Assembly (NCBI GenBank): GCA_023627715.1
Contig: JAMAHW010000120.1
Location: 26,937-90,936 of the forward strand
Direction of reading: 5' to 3'
Length of the DNA: 64,000 nt
Source of the DNA: Periconia sp. R9002
Taxonomy: Eukaryota; Ascomycota; Dothideomycetes; Pleosporales; Periconiaceae
Both the position numbers and the translations under genes were made by a program. The notes beneath the pieces were generated by a model. That model did no database searches, was not told the origin of the DNA, and saw only the letters and a program-made list of their open reading frames with translations. Each line of letters opens with the position of its first letter. Position 1 is the stretch's first letter. Shown here one piece after another: positions 11,367 to 22,300 of the stretch.

Positions 11367-14300
11367 ATGGCCACTTCCCAGCCTCACCATCCTCGTCAGC
11401 AGCACCATTCTCCCTTCCAGCAATCGAATCACGAATCCGATCCCCTCTCCCTCGCCGATTACGGTCTACACCCTCTCCCGTCGCCCCTTCGCTCTCCCAT
11501 CCGCAATCCTTCCAGCAGCCCCTCTGCTGCTATGGCCTCCTTCTCCGATTTCGCCATGTACGGTCAGAATCACGGTTTCGGTACTGCCTTCGACAGGCCC
11601 CAGCCCACCATCAAAACCACAAATATTCACAGGGGGAGTATAAGCAATATGAGCGACGACAACGTGACCAGTGGGAGTGCCCATCCTCATCGCCTCAGCG
11701 TAGGAAGCACTGCAAACCCCAATATAAACCTCAAGATGAACTCGGCCCGCGATGGCCACACTACGAGCCCCGAAAGCACCGCTGGACTGGGAATGTTGGC
11801 AATCGGCGAAACTCTCAATGATGGATCGACTCTGAGCATGCGATTGGATGACACATCGGGGAGGGACGGCGGCGATGTGTCTTCCAAGCCTGACAGCAAT
11901 GACGGTGCCGACCCGCCCTCGTGGAGCGAAATGAAAACAAAGGCTGGCAAGGAGAGGAAAAGGCTGCCACTCGCGTGCATTGCTTGCCGGCGCAAGAAGA
12001 TACGCTGCTCGGGGGAGAAGCCGGCATGCAAACATTGCCTCCGGAGTAGGATACCTTGCGTGTACAAGGTCACCACCCGCAAGGCTGCGCCCCGGACGGA
12101 CTACATGGCTATGCTCGACAAGCGGTTGCGCCGCATGGAGGATCGCGTGGTCAAGTTGATACCCAAGGAGAGCTTACCATCCATCGCCGGCGTCGGCAGG
12201 TCCGTGGTCAAGCCCGCAATACCGGGAGCCCCGCCAAAGACGCCAACCGCCAACAAGAAGAGAGGTGCCGAGGAGGCATTTGGCAACGAGTTGGACCAAT
12301 GGGCCAAGACCAAAACGGCCAACCCGAATGTAGTTGGATCCGGCAAAAATAAGGAGTCGGATGAGCAGAGTTTACTGACGGAAGGCGCCGAAAGCTTACC
12401 TCCAAAGGAGATTCAGGAACACCTCGCCGAAGTATATTTCGACTATGTATATGGCCAGAGTTACCCACTCCTGCACAAACCGAGCTTCATGCGAAGGTTA
12501 GCGTCCGGGAATGTGCCGCCGGTGCTCATCCTCGCCATATGCGCCATATCAGCCCGTTTTTCGACGCATCCACAGCTGCGGACCGAGCCCTGTTTCTTGC
12601 GAGGGGATAATTGGGCGGAGCGCGCGCGCGAGATCTCATTGCGGCGATTTGATTCGCCCAACATCACCATTCTCATCGTTTACTTACTATTAGGCTTGCA
12701 TGAATTCGGCACATGTCAGGGCGGCCGAAGCTGGATGTTTGGCGGCATGGCGCAAAGAATGGCGTATGCTCTGCAATTACACAAGGAGTTGGAGTACGAC
12801 CCGAGTTCTACCGAGGCAGATCGAAAGCCATTAAGTCTGACAGACCGGGAGATTCGACGGAGAACCATGTGGTCGTGTTTTCTCATGGATCGATTCAACT
12901 CGTCAGGAACCGACCGACCACTTTTCGTCCACGAACAATATATCGAGGTACAGCTACCTGTGAAGGAGCATCTCTATGTTCACGAAATACAGGCACCTAC
13001 CGAGGCCCTCGATGGCCATGTACCCAACCCTCTCTCTGCCGACAGCGGCCAACTATCAAACCCCCGCGAAAATATGGGTGTGACAGCATATACGATACGT
13101 CTCGTCTGTATATGGGGCAAACTCATAAAGTATATGAATTTGGGCGGAAAAGAGAGAGAAAAAGAACCCATGTGGTCTCCCAAATCGACGCTCAACACCA
13201 TCAAACAAGAAGCAAAAGATTTCAAGGATGCTCTGCCTGACATGCTGGTGTACAGTCCCGAGAACGTCAAAAGCCACGCCATTGGCAGGACAGCAAACCA
13301 ATACCTGTACTTACACATTCTCTACCAACAGATTATCCTTTTCATGTACCGATTCGCTCTACCTTCCCGAGCCGGTAGCCGTCCACCCAAAGACATGCCG
13401 CACGACTTCTTAACCGAATCTGCCCGCAGCGCACTGGATGCCGCCAACCAGATATCCATGCTCATCAACGAGGCCATGGATCACAATGTCGTTGCTCCTT
13501 TTGCAGGCTACGCTGCCTTTTTCTCGTCCACCGTCCACGTCCACGGCGTCTTCTCCAAGAACCCAAAGCTCGAAGCACAGTCAAAGAAGTACTTGGCGTA
13601 CAATGTCAAGTACCTGAGCAAGATGAAGAAGTACTGGGGGATGTTTCATTACATGGCTGAGAATCTGAGGGAACTGTACCGCCAACATGCCGACGCGCAG
13701 ATAAGAGGGCCTGTTGTCGCCGGAGAAAAGACCAAGGGCGTGATATTCCAGTACGGCGATTGGTTCGACAGATACCCGCACGGTGTTTCCAAGACAGATT
13801 ATGAAGATGCAGCAGAAGTCAACCCAAACGAACCCGGCACGGATGCTGTGCTCGGACAGAAGAGCGATCTGCAGAGCGTGGAAGAGTTCTTCGCTTCGCT
13901 CTCACCACCCTCCCGTGCAGACCAACACCGCAAACAAGCACGCAAGAACAAATCCAAATCCGTTTCCAAATCTGACGCTCCCGCCAATTTGACAAACAAA
14001 TCAGCTGCTGCCCAGCAACAAGCACAGCAGCAACAGCGCCTTCAACAGCAACGCCAAGCAGCCGCCCAGCAGCAGCAACTTCATCACAACGCCCTCCATC
14101 AACAGCTGGGTCAAATCACCATCAATCCACAAGAAGCCATCGACGCCTTTGACCCCAGCTTCTTCGCAACCCAAACACAAGCCGGCCAGCAACAATCCCC
14201 CTACCTCCCCGACTTCTCCCCGCACCACCCTTCACACAATCTAAGCATGCTCAATACCTCACCTCCCGGCCTCATCCACCCATCCCAAGCATCGCAAATG

Positions 14301-14645
14301 GACATCTCGCCTTTTGGCGACATCTCGGCGCACCCAGCCGCGTTCTGGAACCTAGATCCCCTTGGGGGTGCAGGTGGCGGATCCGGCTTCTACGACCCCG
14401 GCAATGCGGGCTGGTTCTTGCCGTTCAATGTCGAACCGCCTGTTTTAGGAGCCGACGAGGGCGGCATGTTTGCGCATGAGGCGTTTGGGTTTGGATTAGG
14501 TATTGGAGCTGGTGGAGGGAGTGGTGGACTAGGAGCGGGTGCGGAGCATCAACAGGGGCTCCCGCATCGGCAGCAGAGCATGAGTGTGGGACGGAGTGGG
14601 AGTATGGAAGGCTTAGAAGGGTTGGAAGGGCTGGACGGGATATGA
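11367..14645 (+). CDS. Zn(II)2Cys6 transcription factor with fungal_trans domain and polyQ tail
   Basis: Single-exon 1092-aa nuclear regulator. The zinc cluster (about residues 202-230) has perfect spacing C-x2-C-x6-C-x6-C-x2-C-x6-C, starting CIACRRKKIRCSG, and is followed by a linker and a short heptad helix (DYMAMLDKRLRRMEDRVVKL) suited to dimerisation. The middle-homology fungal_trans domain spans about residues 350-620 (HLAEVYFDYVYGQSYPLLHK, then GGMAQRMAYALQLHKELEYD). The tail has a polyglutamine block (about 880-915) and a Gly-rich segment (about 1035-1065), plausible activation regions. The N-terminal 200 residues are Ser/Pro-rich. The start at 11367 is preceded by a C/T-rich leader and a two-codon uORF. 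Targets cannot be told; binding to CGG triplets is the family norm. Confidence 0.9.
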   Translation: MATSQPHHPRQQHHSPFQQSNHESDPLSLADYGLHPLPSPLRSPIRNPSSSPSAAMASFSDFAMYGQNHGFGTAFDRPQPTIKTTNIHRGSISNMSDDNVTSGSAHPHRLSVGSTANPNINLKMNSARDGHTTSPESTAGLGMLAIGETLNDGSTLSMRLDDTSGRDGGDVSSKPDSNDGADPPSWSEMKTKAGKERKRLPLACIACRRKKIRCSGEKPACKHCLRSRIPCVYKVTTRKAAPRTDYMAMLDKRLRRMEDRVVKLIPKESLPSIAGVGRSVVKPAIPGAPPKTPTANKKRGAEEAFGNELDQWAKTKTANPNVVGSGKNKESDEQSLLTEGAESLPPKEIQEHLAEVYFDYVYGQSYPLLHKPSFMRRLASGNVPPVLILAICAISARFSTHPQLRTEPCFLRGDNWAERAREISLRRFDSPNITILIVYLLLGLHEFGTCQGGRSWMFGGMAQRMAYALQLHKELEYDPSSTEADRKPLSLTDREIRRRTMWSCFLMDRFNSSGTDRPLFVHEQYIEVQLPVKEHLYVHEIQAPTEALDGHVPNPLSADSGQLSNPRENMGVTAYTIRLVCIWGKLIKYMNLGGKEREKEPMWSPKSTLNTIKQEAKDFKDALPDMLVYSPENVKSHAIGRTANQYLYLHILYQQIILFMYRFALPSRAGSRPPKDMPHDFLTESARSALDAANQISMLINEAMDHNVVAPFAGYAAFFSSTVHVHGVFSKNPKLEAQSKKYLAYNVKYLSKMKKYWGMFHYMAENLRELYRQHADAQIRGPVVAGEKTKGVIFQYGDWFDRYPHGVSKTDYEDAAEVNPNEPGTDAVLGQKSDLQSVEEFFASLSPPSRADQHRKQARKNKSKSVSKSDAPANLTNKSAAAQQQAQQQQRLQQQRQAAAQQQQLHHNALHQQLGQITINPQEAIDAFDPSFFATQTQAGQQQSPYLPDFSPHHPSHNLSMLNTSPPGLIHPSQASQMDISPFGDISAHPAAFWNLDPLGGAGGGSGFYDPGNAGWFLPFNVEPPVLGADEGGMFAHEAFGFGLGIGAGGGSGGLGAGAEHQQGLPHRQQSMSVGRSGSMEGLEGLEGLDGI

Positions 14646-16728
14646 TTGAATTTACCCCGAGACGCCACGACATGAAAAATGGGAAATGACTGTGGCTTAC
14701 TTTCTCTTATGCCAACGAGCGACCAACACTGGACTTCGGAACGTATGTCAAATAGGCATTTGCCGTTACACGGTGAAATGGCGTACGCTCCCCTGCCTTT
14801 CTTCCAGAACGAAAAAAGCAGGTTAGCCCTGGAGTGAGTGTGCTCATTTCAAACATGCATCTGCTGCAGCCTCTCTATCTAAGCTACTACGTTGTTGCAC
14901 TCCTTTCTGTGCGAGACATACGTATGTTGCGAGCGAGCCAACTGGTCCCTCCCCATTCCACCCGTTTCCCCAACGCTCCCCCCGAACTGTCGACGTCACG
15001 TTGGGATGCGTTCAGCTTGCAAGAGCACTCGCTATATGTGTGAGAAAGGGGATGGTGGGAAGAATGCCGTGCCCGGATGTGCTGTTGATAAAGAAGGAAG
15101 GAAGAAAGAAAAGAAAGGGGGGGGCATGTATCTGCCATGCTATCTTAGCTGAAGAATCGGATAGGAAGACGTGGGACTTGTTTTATACTGTTTATATTTC
15201 TGAGGAGGGAGTTTTTTTTTTCAAGTGTATCTAGGGTTCTTGGAGAGTTTTTTTTTTTCTTTTTCGTGGAGGAGCTAGGGATTAGGGGGTTATGGGGTTG
15301 GTGATTTGGGGGATTTTTGAGAATTTTCCTTTCTTCGTTTATATTTATCGTTTGTTGTGGTGGTTTTTTTACCTTACATACCTTTTACATACTTTTCTAT
15401 ATTTTGTTCACTTTTTTCACACACCACCCTTCTTCTTGTGTTTTTTTTTCTGTTAAAGGGGTTGGTTGGGCATGGGGTTGTTGGTTGTATTTTATTCAAA
15501 TTTTTCTTTCGATGTACGTATGTACGTAGCTCACGTGGGTGGGGGGGAATTCCCCTCCCATCGAGAGAAAGTCGACCATGTTGATATGATATATCACAAG
15601 CCATGATTTTCCGTGCGGTGAAAGTATTTGTTTGTTTGTCTGTGTGTAACATGTATGTGTGTGTAGGGATGATGGAAGGGGGGATTGATTGGGAGATGGG
15701 GAGGTTTTCAAATGGTTTTTGATTTTCCATAATTATGGGGGGTTTTTTTTGTTATGGTTTTATGTGACAGAGCTGAGATGAGTGTGTATCCCCATTCTCT
15801 CCACAAACCAATCAATGTAACAAATAAACCGTACAGAAAAACAAGTAACCCCAATCAACCCATCGTTTCCCTATCCAAAACACACCATCTATCCATCTAC
15901 ATCTACATATCTATACGCATCCCCTCCCCCCATCGTAGCCCACCCACGAAATTTGAAAGACTTTCGCCAAATTTTTCATGGATGTCTACGATGCCGAAGG
16001 ACATGATACAGACCTCTACTTCTTCCACCTCCATGCATATTCATCTCTCCGTTGGTGTTTTTTTTGTTGAGAAAGAGAATGAGGCATTTGCAAACCCGTC
16101 CATTGACCCAACTCATCGTACACACAGCCATGAATTGGATGGGATGTCTACGATGAGTTGGTAAATGGACGTGTTTGCAAATGGTGGTATATGGGTGATG
16201 GGGAGGATGTGTGTGTAGACGATTGTGGACGGACCGGACTGGATGGATCGCTAGAGACTAAATACATATTCGTGCTCTCCTCTCCTCTCCCATGGTTCTT
16301 GATGTACGGATACATAAGATGGGTTTGTGTGTGCGTTTTTGTACAGTCTGCAAGTCTTTGGAGTCGCGGACTGAGACTCACGCGTGGTGCAACCGTGGAT
16401 TCTTTTCGACGTGGGGAGGGAGTGTGCAATCGGCCTTGCACACGACGTTGCTGTTCCGTGTCCTTTCATCTTGGGTGAAGATTTAAGAGAGACGTCCACG
16501 CTCGACAATAGACTCATGCGGTCTCCCAGACGCTCAGCACTTTGTGCTGCTTAGGAAGGCACATGGTCGGCCCGGTGCGGGTGAAGCGCATTTCCAGCGC
16601 AGTAACAGTGATTTTTGACTCTCATCTCCAGCAACGGACGGCAAAGACGACGCGCTTCACGCCGGGTACGGGTGACTCAGATGAAAGTGGTGGGAAAAGT
16701 TTCTTTTCCCCATCCTTTGAAGCGGCGC
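14646..16728. other. Convergent intergenic region with hairpin
   Basis: About 2.1 kb between the 3' ends of the Zn2Cys6 regulator and Sen15. Long T-runs (15200-15420, 15440-15760) look like 3' UTR and low-complexity DNA. Only the inverted repeat at 16085-16183 stands out. No ORF is supported by composition or family. Confidence 0.5.
16085..16183 (+). repeat. Long inverted repeat (hairpin), 35-36 bp arms
   Basis: Arm 1 (16085-16120, begins CATTTGCAAACCCGTCCATT) pairs with arm 2 (16149-16183, begins TACGATGAGTTGG) over 35-36 positions with two mismatches and one bulge, around a 28-nt loop. This is far beyond chance for such a window and could fold as a stem-loop RNA from either strand. Confidence 0.8.
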
Positions 16729-17379
16729 TCAATTTTGTCGCGGCTTCACAAGGCCATCGTGCATGATGTAGTACACAACTGTGCTGTCGGTATCAGCAGA
16801 CGCCAGTACAATCCTCTTGGTCGTGCGCCACGGGTTCTCCGCCGTCTCCTCATCGTCGTTACCATCGAGCATATTCTCGGACTCCGACTTAGGCGGCACC
16901 AACGTCACGGCATCAAAAACTTCCGCAAGATGGCGTAGCGTCCATTTCTCGCTCAGTCGCGTGGGCAGAATCCACTCGCGCTCCGGGGCTGCTTTCACGT
17001 CCAGGGTAACTGCAGCTGCTCCCTCGCTGCTGTCATTGCTGTCTGCCTTCGCTTTCGCCTTTGCTTTGCGCGCACGATCGGCGTTTTTGAGGAGTTCGAT
17101 CTGCTCGTCCGGGTGGATGTACAGGCGTTGGGGTGGCAGACCGGATATCAGAGGACGCGGAAGAGGTTCGTTGGTGATAGGGGAGCGTGTGTGGATTTGT
17201 AGGTGCGTCCAAAAGTGCTGGTGCTGGAGGTTGTGCAGAATCTGGGTAGCGAGGGCGTGCAGGGCGATGGCGGTGGGATCGGTGGTGGGATGATCACTGC
17301 CACCATTCGTGGTGCTGTGGATGAGCGATTGGAGCGGGGAGAGGGCAATGGGCTGTTTCAGATGGGCCGGACAGGCCAT
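16729..17379 (-). CDS. SEN15: tRNA-splicing endonuclease subunit Sen15
   Basis: Structural subunit of the heterotetrameric Sen2-Sen34-Sen15-Sen54 endonuclease that removes introns from pre-tRNAs. 216 aa from the ATG at 17379 (a TTG six bases upstream only extends the frame). The N-terminal half has ALHALATQILHNLQHQHFW; a Lys/Ala-rich insert follows. The C-terminal Sen15 core contains EREWILPTRLSEKWTLRHLA, then RTTKRIVLASADTDSTVVYY and the typical ending IMHDGLVKPRQN. Length agrees with fungal Sen15 proteins. No catalytic triad is expected in this subunit. Intronless. Divergent from the Ser-rich gene to its right. Confidence 0.85.
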   Translation of the reverse strand: MACPAHLKQPIALSPLQSLIHSTTNGGSDHPTTDPTAIALHALATQILHNLQHQHFWTHLQIHTRSPITNEPLPRPLISGLPPQRLYIHPDEQIELLKNADRARKAKAKAKADSNDSSEGAAAVTLDVKAAPEREWILPTRLSEKWTLRHLAEVFDAVTLVPPKSESENMLDGNDDEETAENPWRTTKRIVLASADTDSTVVYYIMHDGLVKPRQN

Positions 17380-17801
17380 GGCCAAGTTCGGATGGCGAAA
17401 AGATACAAAAGTATGTATCTATCGGTGTGAGGTGGTTGGTGGTGGTTGGTGATGGGACGGAGGCCATGGTTGCGATGGGAAGGTGGCAGCGATCGGCCCC
17501 GCTAAGCCCCGCTCCCCAGGTCACGGGATCTTGTCCGTACTGGGTAGGTGAGGTGAATTCCTCCATTTGGAGCCTTGTGTTTGGAGGTTTTTGTAAACTG
17601 TCCATCCATGTACGACCACTTATGTATGGATCCATGTGGTATACGTAATGCCTGCCGTGAATCACGAACAAGAATCTCGCTGCCTGGCAGCTTCTTATTT
17701 AGATACTCACCTTCTCCTCCTCTCTGCTTGCACTGTACTCACCCATTGAAACCTCCAACACTCCAAGTCTATCAACTCAGATCTTCACCTAACCGTCGAC
17801 G
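17380..17801. promoter_or_regulatory. Divergent promoter of SEN15 and the Ser-rich gene
   Basis: Some 420 bases between opposite start codons. Pyrimidine-rich on the plus strand near 17700-17790, just before the Ser-rich gene start. No gene seen. Confidence 0.45.
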
Positions 17802-18469
17802 ATGATGCTTGGAGCCCGTGTCGTATGCAGCGCCTTCCTCTTCCTGGCTAGCGCCCAGGCTCAGGCTACTCAAACTGGTACGTCTTCGCCGGCGCAACCA
17901 TCTTCATCCTCATGTCAAGAGGTCTGCGTGGTCGAGCCGTGCAATGCATGTGCGCACTCATCACACATCATCAAGAATGACTGTAGAACGACCAACTAAT
18001 TCACACAGGCTCGGAAACCGGCATCATGAGCATCCTGCCCATCTTCGTCTCAGGTACCGTTCTCTCCACCGGCAGTGGATCTCAGAGCCAGAAACCTCCA
18101 GTATCTTCATCCCAAGGCCCAACCGAAGTGAGCATTCTCCCCATCACGGCTTCTGTCTCTGTCTTGCCTACGACCGTCTCGGGTGAGATGTCTATCCCGG
18201 CTGGAGAGACGCCGTTGTTGCCAACACGCCCTGGTCCTCCAGCTTTCAATGGCACCTTGAGCACCAGTCCTACGCCTACGGCAACGGTCACGACGACGTC
18301 GGGTGGTGGCTCGCAATCTTCAGGCACTTCGCGGTCGTCTGGAGCGCCGAGTTCTTCTGCACCTAGTTCTTCTGCGCCTGGGAGCTCGTCGGCGTCTAGG
18401 ATTCAAGGTCAATCGTCTGTAGTCGCAACCATTATAGTAGCTCTTGGCTTTACCTGGGCTCTTCTCTAG
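17802..18469 (+). CDS. Secreted Ser/Thr-rich protein, probably GPI-anchored
   Basis: Two exons (17802-17877 and 18009-18469) separated by a 131-nt intron with a strong GTACGT donor and a CACAG acceptor, phase 1, giving 178 aa. Residues 1-20 (MMLGARVVCSAFLFLASAQA) form a signal peptide. The body is Ser/Thr/Pro/Gly-rich, suited to O-glycosylation. The C-terminus has small residues (SSSAS) followed by a hydrophobic tail (SSVVATIIVALGFTWALL), the layout of a GPI-anchor signal. No enzymatic domain seen, so probably a cell-wall or surface protein. If the intron is retained, the frame continues to a 65-aa Cys-rich product. The last 14 codons and the 3' UTR are duplicated downstream at 19093-19263. 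Confidence 0.7.
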
Positions 18470-18600
18470 AGATTCTAAGAGTCCAAAATTTAAATGGTAC
18501 TTTGTCTGGAGGCTTTCTCAGAGAGAAGAGAAGAAAAGTCATGAAAATGGATGAACGATCTTAGTAAGAATGGGTTTATAGGAGTTAAAATAAATATCAT
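18425..18600 (+). repeat. Direct duplication, copy 1 (3' end of Ser-rich gene)
   Basis: The last codons (encoding VALGFTWALL and stop) plus about 130 bases of 3' UTR recur at 19093-19263, with shared blocks such as GAACGATCTTAGTAA. Confidence 0.75.
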
Positions 18601-18988
18601 ATGAGACTATTCGAAATGCATGGAGCTTTTAGCCATTCCAACGCTCTCTTATATTCCACACATGGGTGTAGAATTGGATACTCTATCTCCATTAGTCAAG
18701 TTTGGCCAACCATACAAAGTTGGTCGCCGACAATCGTTACTTCAGAAATTCCGTAATCAGATGTGACTAGAATCTACTCGTATATCCTAGGCCGATGTAT
18801 CTTTGGGATGTTTTCAGTCCTCTCCCGGCGTATTTCACTGAATATGTTTTTCTGCCTAAGCGAAATAAGATTCTCGTTAATAAACGAGCCAGACGAACGT
18901 GAAAGAATGATCATTGTCTATCTATATCTATCTCCCCAAGTCGACCATCTTTTTGTTCTTAGCGAAGCACTAGATCGTTCATTTAAGG

Positions 18989-19090
18989 GGAAAGTGATCA
19001 TTTCTTATTTTCGCAGGATTACCCAGGAAATGCACATTCTAAGCGCCTACGCCCTACAAATATGCTATCAAATCAATGACAAAAAGACTG
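18989..19090 (+). repeat. Dispersed repeat, copy a
   Basis: About 100 bases similar to 23615-23722 (copy c) and, over its right-hand 70 bases, to 23341-23412 (copy b). The shared core begins CCAGGAAATGCACATT in copies a and c. All three copies have the same orientation; several differences are C/T. Confidence 0.75.
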
Positions 19091-19092
19091 CA

Positions 19093-19263
19093 CGACCATT
19101 ATGGTAGCTCTTGGCTTTGCCTGGGCTCTTCTCTAAAAACACTCTAAGGGCATAAACAAGACGCGGCGATTTGTTTGGAGACTCGTGTAGAAGAAGAAAA
19201 GTCATAAAAATGAATGAACGATCTTAGTAAAAATGGGTGTATAAGAGTTAAAATATATATCAG
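19093..19263 (+). pseudogene. Truncated duplicate of the Ser-rich gene 3' end
   Basis: Encodes only the GPI-tail end (MVALGFAWALL, then stop) followed by the matching 3' UTR. Everything upstream is replaced by dispersed-repeat copy a, whose edge lies at 19090-19093. This is a relic, not an expressed gene. Confidence 0.7.
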
Positions 19264-19315
19264 CGAACTAGGGGGGTATATTCTCTTGCAAACCATTATA
19301 ATGGGCCTGAAAGTG

Positions 19316-22300
19316 TTATCGAACAGCGCCAGCCTTTTGGAGACGTTCGACGACTGCATAATGACTTCTTATGTTCGCTGCCTGTAGCGCTGTTCTTCCA
19401 TACTCTCCTGCTTCTGCATTAACATCGGCTTTCTCTTGGAGCAACCGCTCGACGACTGCGAGATGACCTCTTTCTGCCGCTGCGAGTAGCGCTGTTCTTC
19501 CATAATACTCTCCTGCTTCTCCATTAACATCGGCTTTCTCTTGGAGCAACCGCTCGACGACTGCGAGATGACCTCCTCCTGCCGCTGCCTGTAGCGCTGT
19601 TCTTCCATGTACCTCTGTTGCTTCTGCATTAACATCGGCTTTCTCTTGGAGCAGCCGCTCGACAACTGCGAGATGACCTCCTTCTGCCGCTGCCTGCAGT
19701 GCTGTTCTTCCATACGACTTTACTGCTTCTGCATTAACGTTAGCTTTCTCTTGAAGTAGCCGCTCGACGACTGCGAGATGACCTCCTCCTGCCGCTGCCT
19801 GGAGTGCTGTCAGTGCCCTATCCCCTGCTACTACCCCTGCATTGACGTTGACTTTCTCTTGAAGCAGCCGCTCTACAACCTCACCATGCCCTAGTTTACA
19901 AACACTTATCAAGTTATGCTTCATCTCCTCTGCCGATGGTCTCACTACTGGTTCGATCCTCTCCCGAGCATCTAACATCATCTCAAGCTGCTCAAGATTG
20001 ACTGTTGTACATGCAGATGCGAATAGCTTCTGTCCTTCTTCTTCCCAAAGGTATTCCCAGTAACTTGACTCTTGCATCGTAGCAAGCCCCTGCCAAACAC
20101 GGAACAAAACCGTATGGTTGTTCCGTACAGTCCAAATGAACATGTTCCAGAGAGGTAACGATCTCTTATCTTCGATGGAACTCCATGGCATCCATTCTCT
20201 TGGGAGATGCGTTCCACGTACGAAGTTCTCCAGAGTCGTAAAACGTGCTGTATCTTGCCAATCTAGGTATCTACTATGGTTGTGCCAGTGATACTGACAG
20301 TAGTCAACCATGTGGAAGATAGGGTCTATTTTTCTGGTCTGATAAGTGCTAAGTTCAGCCCTTAAAAAGTTTTCCAAGTCAATTGGTGGATTTGCTTTCT
20401 TGCCTCGACGGCTTTTAAAAGTATTCAATGTTGCCAATGGCCGCATAAAACTCGGAGCCATGGTCCCTAAAATGCCTATCGGGCGACTCATCGAATGAAG
20501 GTGTGTCGTGTCAGAGGTTCGCGCGATAGCTTGATGAAAATCCGTGAAAGATAAATATGTGAGGCAAATATCTGCCAGATATTGCTCTGCCTTAGCTTCC
20601 TCAATAGCAAACATGGCTGCTTTCCCTCCATTATTGTAATCGTGCAGAAAAGCTTCAACTGTGTGGTGGGCCAGCGATACTGTTTCGTTAGCCCTGTCAA
20701 ATTCGATGAGATTTCCGCACAGTCTGGCTAGCCTTGGTATGTCAAGCTTGAAAGACGGGCTTTGCCATGACTTCTGGCCTGTAGTGATGGATACGGCTTC
20801 TTCCAGCTCACTGATTGTCAGCGGCCGTTTGCTGTAGATGACCCATTGAAATGCCTTCTTTGCTCGCTCGGCCTGATCGCCAGTTCTTTTAGCGATTCTT
20901 TCTAATAAAAAGCTATACAGATCTGTGATCTTTCGTGGAAGAGTTTTGAGGAGATCGGGAATTCGGTTCGGGGTTCCGTCTTCCTCACAGACATCAATGA
21001 TAGCTTTTAATTGAAGGTCAACCCAAAGGAACCTAACACTAACATCAGCCTGCACATTTCACTATATTGGGTTAAAAAACCTGGGCTTGCGACTTACATT
21101 CCTTCGGCGTCGGCTATCAATTTCCGCTTGATGATGTCAAGTACGGAGGGCGGACAGGCAGACAGTTCTTCCTGTGAGTACTTGTCGACCTGTGATTCAA
21201 TGAACGTCTCGACGTCATCTTCAAGGTCCTCTGCGGTGATATGTAGATGGGAACAGCGACTGAAAACTTTTGACATGTCCATAGCTGCGTGAGTAAAGGC
21301 AAGGATTCTAACACCATCTATCTTTTGTACTTCTTTGAGAAAGAATTTGATGTTGCGTTGTTCCGCATCGCTCACTTCATCGAGTCCATCAATTAGAAGG
21401 AACGCTCGTTTGAATTTCTTGCAAGAGGGGAAAAAGAGCGCCTTAAGTTCGCTAGTGGAAGGCTCCAGCTGGTCTTCGGGGCTATCGAAGAGCGACTCCA
21501 AACGTTTTTGAAAGTATGAGGAGAGGGTTTCAATGTTCATAGCCTGATGTAGAATGCACCTTAGAAAGGTAGGCATTTCTAATGACTTCTTGTTGAGAGA
21601 GTCGAAGAAATAGTAGATGACTGCTATTTCTTTTTGAGTTGAAAATTTCGTTTTTAGATGATCGACAACAGATGCCCTTAGGTGATGATTTAGAATACTA
21701 GACACGATAGTTGCGTAGAAAGTTTACGGGTCACATACAGAAGAATGGTTTTCCCACACCCAGCTTCAAAGTTTATAAGTCAGCAAGACCGCACAGTAAG
21801 ACCAGTGTGTAATTGGGGAATACCATACGGATTCCATAGCACCAGAGGTGCTTTGGGCCTGTTTCATGCATCCACTCCTGAAACTCTGGTTTGCGAAGGA
21901 GCCAACTGCAAGTTCCTGCACAACGCAGTGCCTGAGCCCGACGCAAGCTAGCCGCGTAGTCATAGTTAGGGATACGTCGCAATAGTCGGATTCTCTTACG
22001 CTCTGCAGAAGTCAATGATTGTTTCGTTCCAAAGGTGATGTTTCTGCTTAGATCGGCAAGATTACCTTCTTCTGCAAGGTTCTTCTGGATCAATCGAGTG
22101 TCGCTTCGCTGTTGCGCAAGCGTCTGATGGGATCGGAAAGCCCGGTTTTCTTGAATTTCTGCAAGTTGTGTGACGCGGAAGGCTCTGTTCTCACTCGCTT
22201 CTGCCGTTAATAGGCGACGAAAGATTGCTGCTTCCTTCTCGGATGCCAATTGCAGTTCCTCAGTAACTTCATTCTTCGCTTCAATGAGGCTCTCCTCCAT

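Larger units (their letters stand above)
18470..19315. other. Interval with duplicated gene end and dispersed repeat
   Basis: No intact gene. It holds the 3' UTR of the Ser-rich gene, about 390 bases of unassigned sequence, dispersed-repeat copy a, and the duplicate gene end. An open frame at 18763-19107 crosses the repeat boundary and is not a credible gene. Confidence 0.55.

Noticed and set aside
18763..19107. 114-aa ORF between the Ser-rich gene and the NLR
   Set aside because: It crosses the edge of a dispersed repeat and the duplicated gene end, so its frame is accidental.
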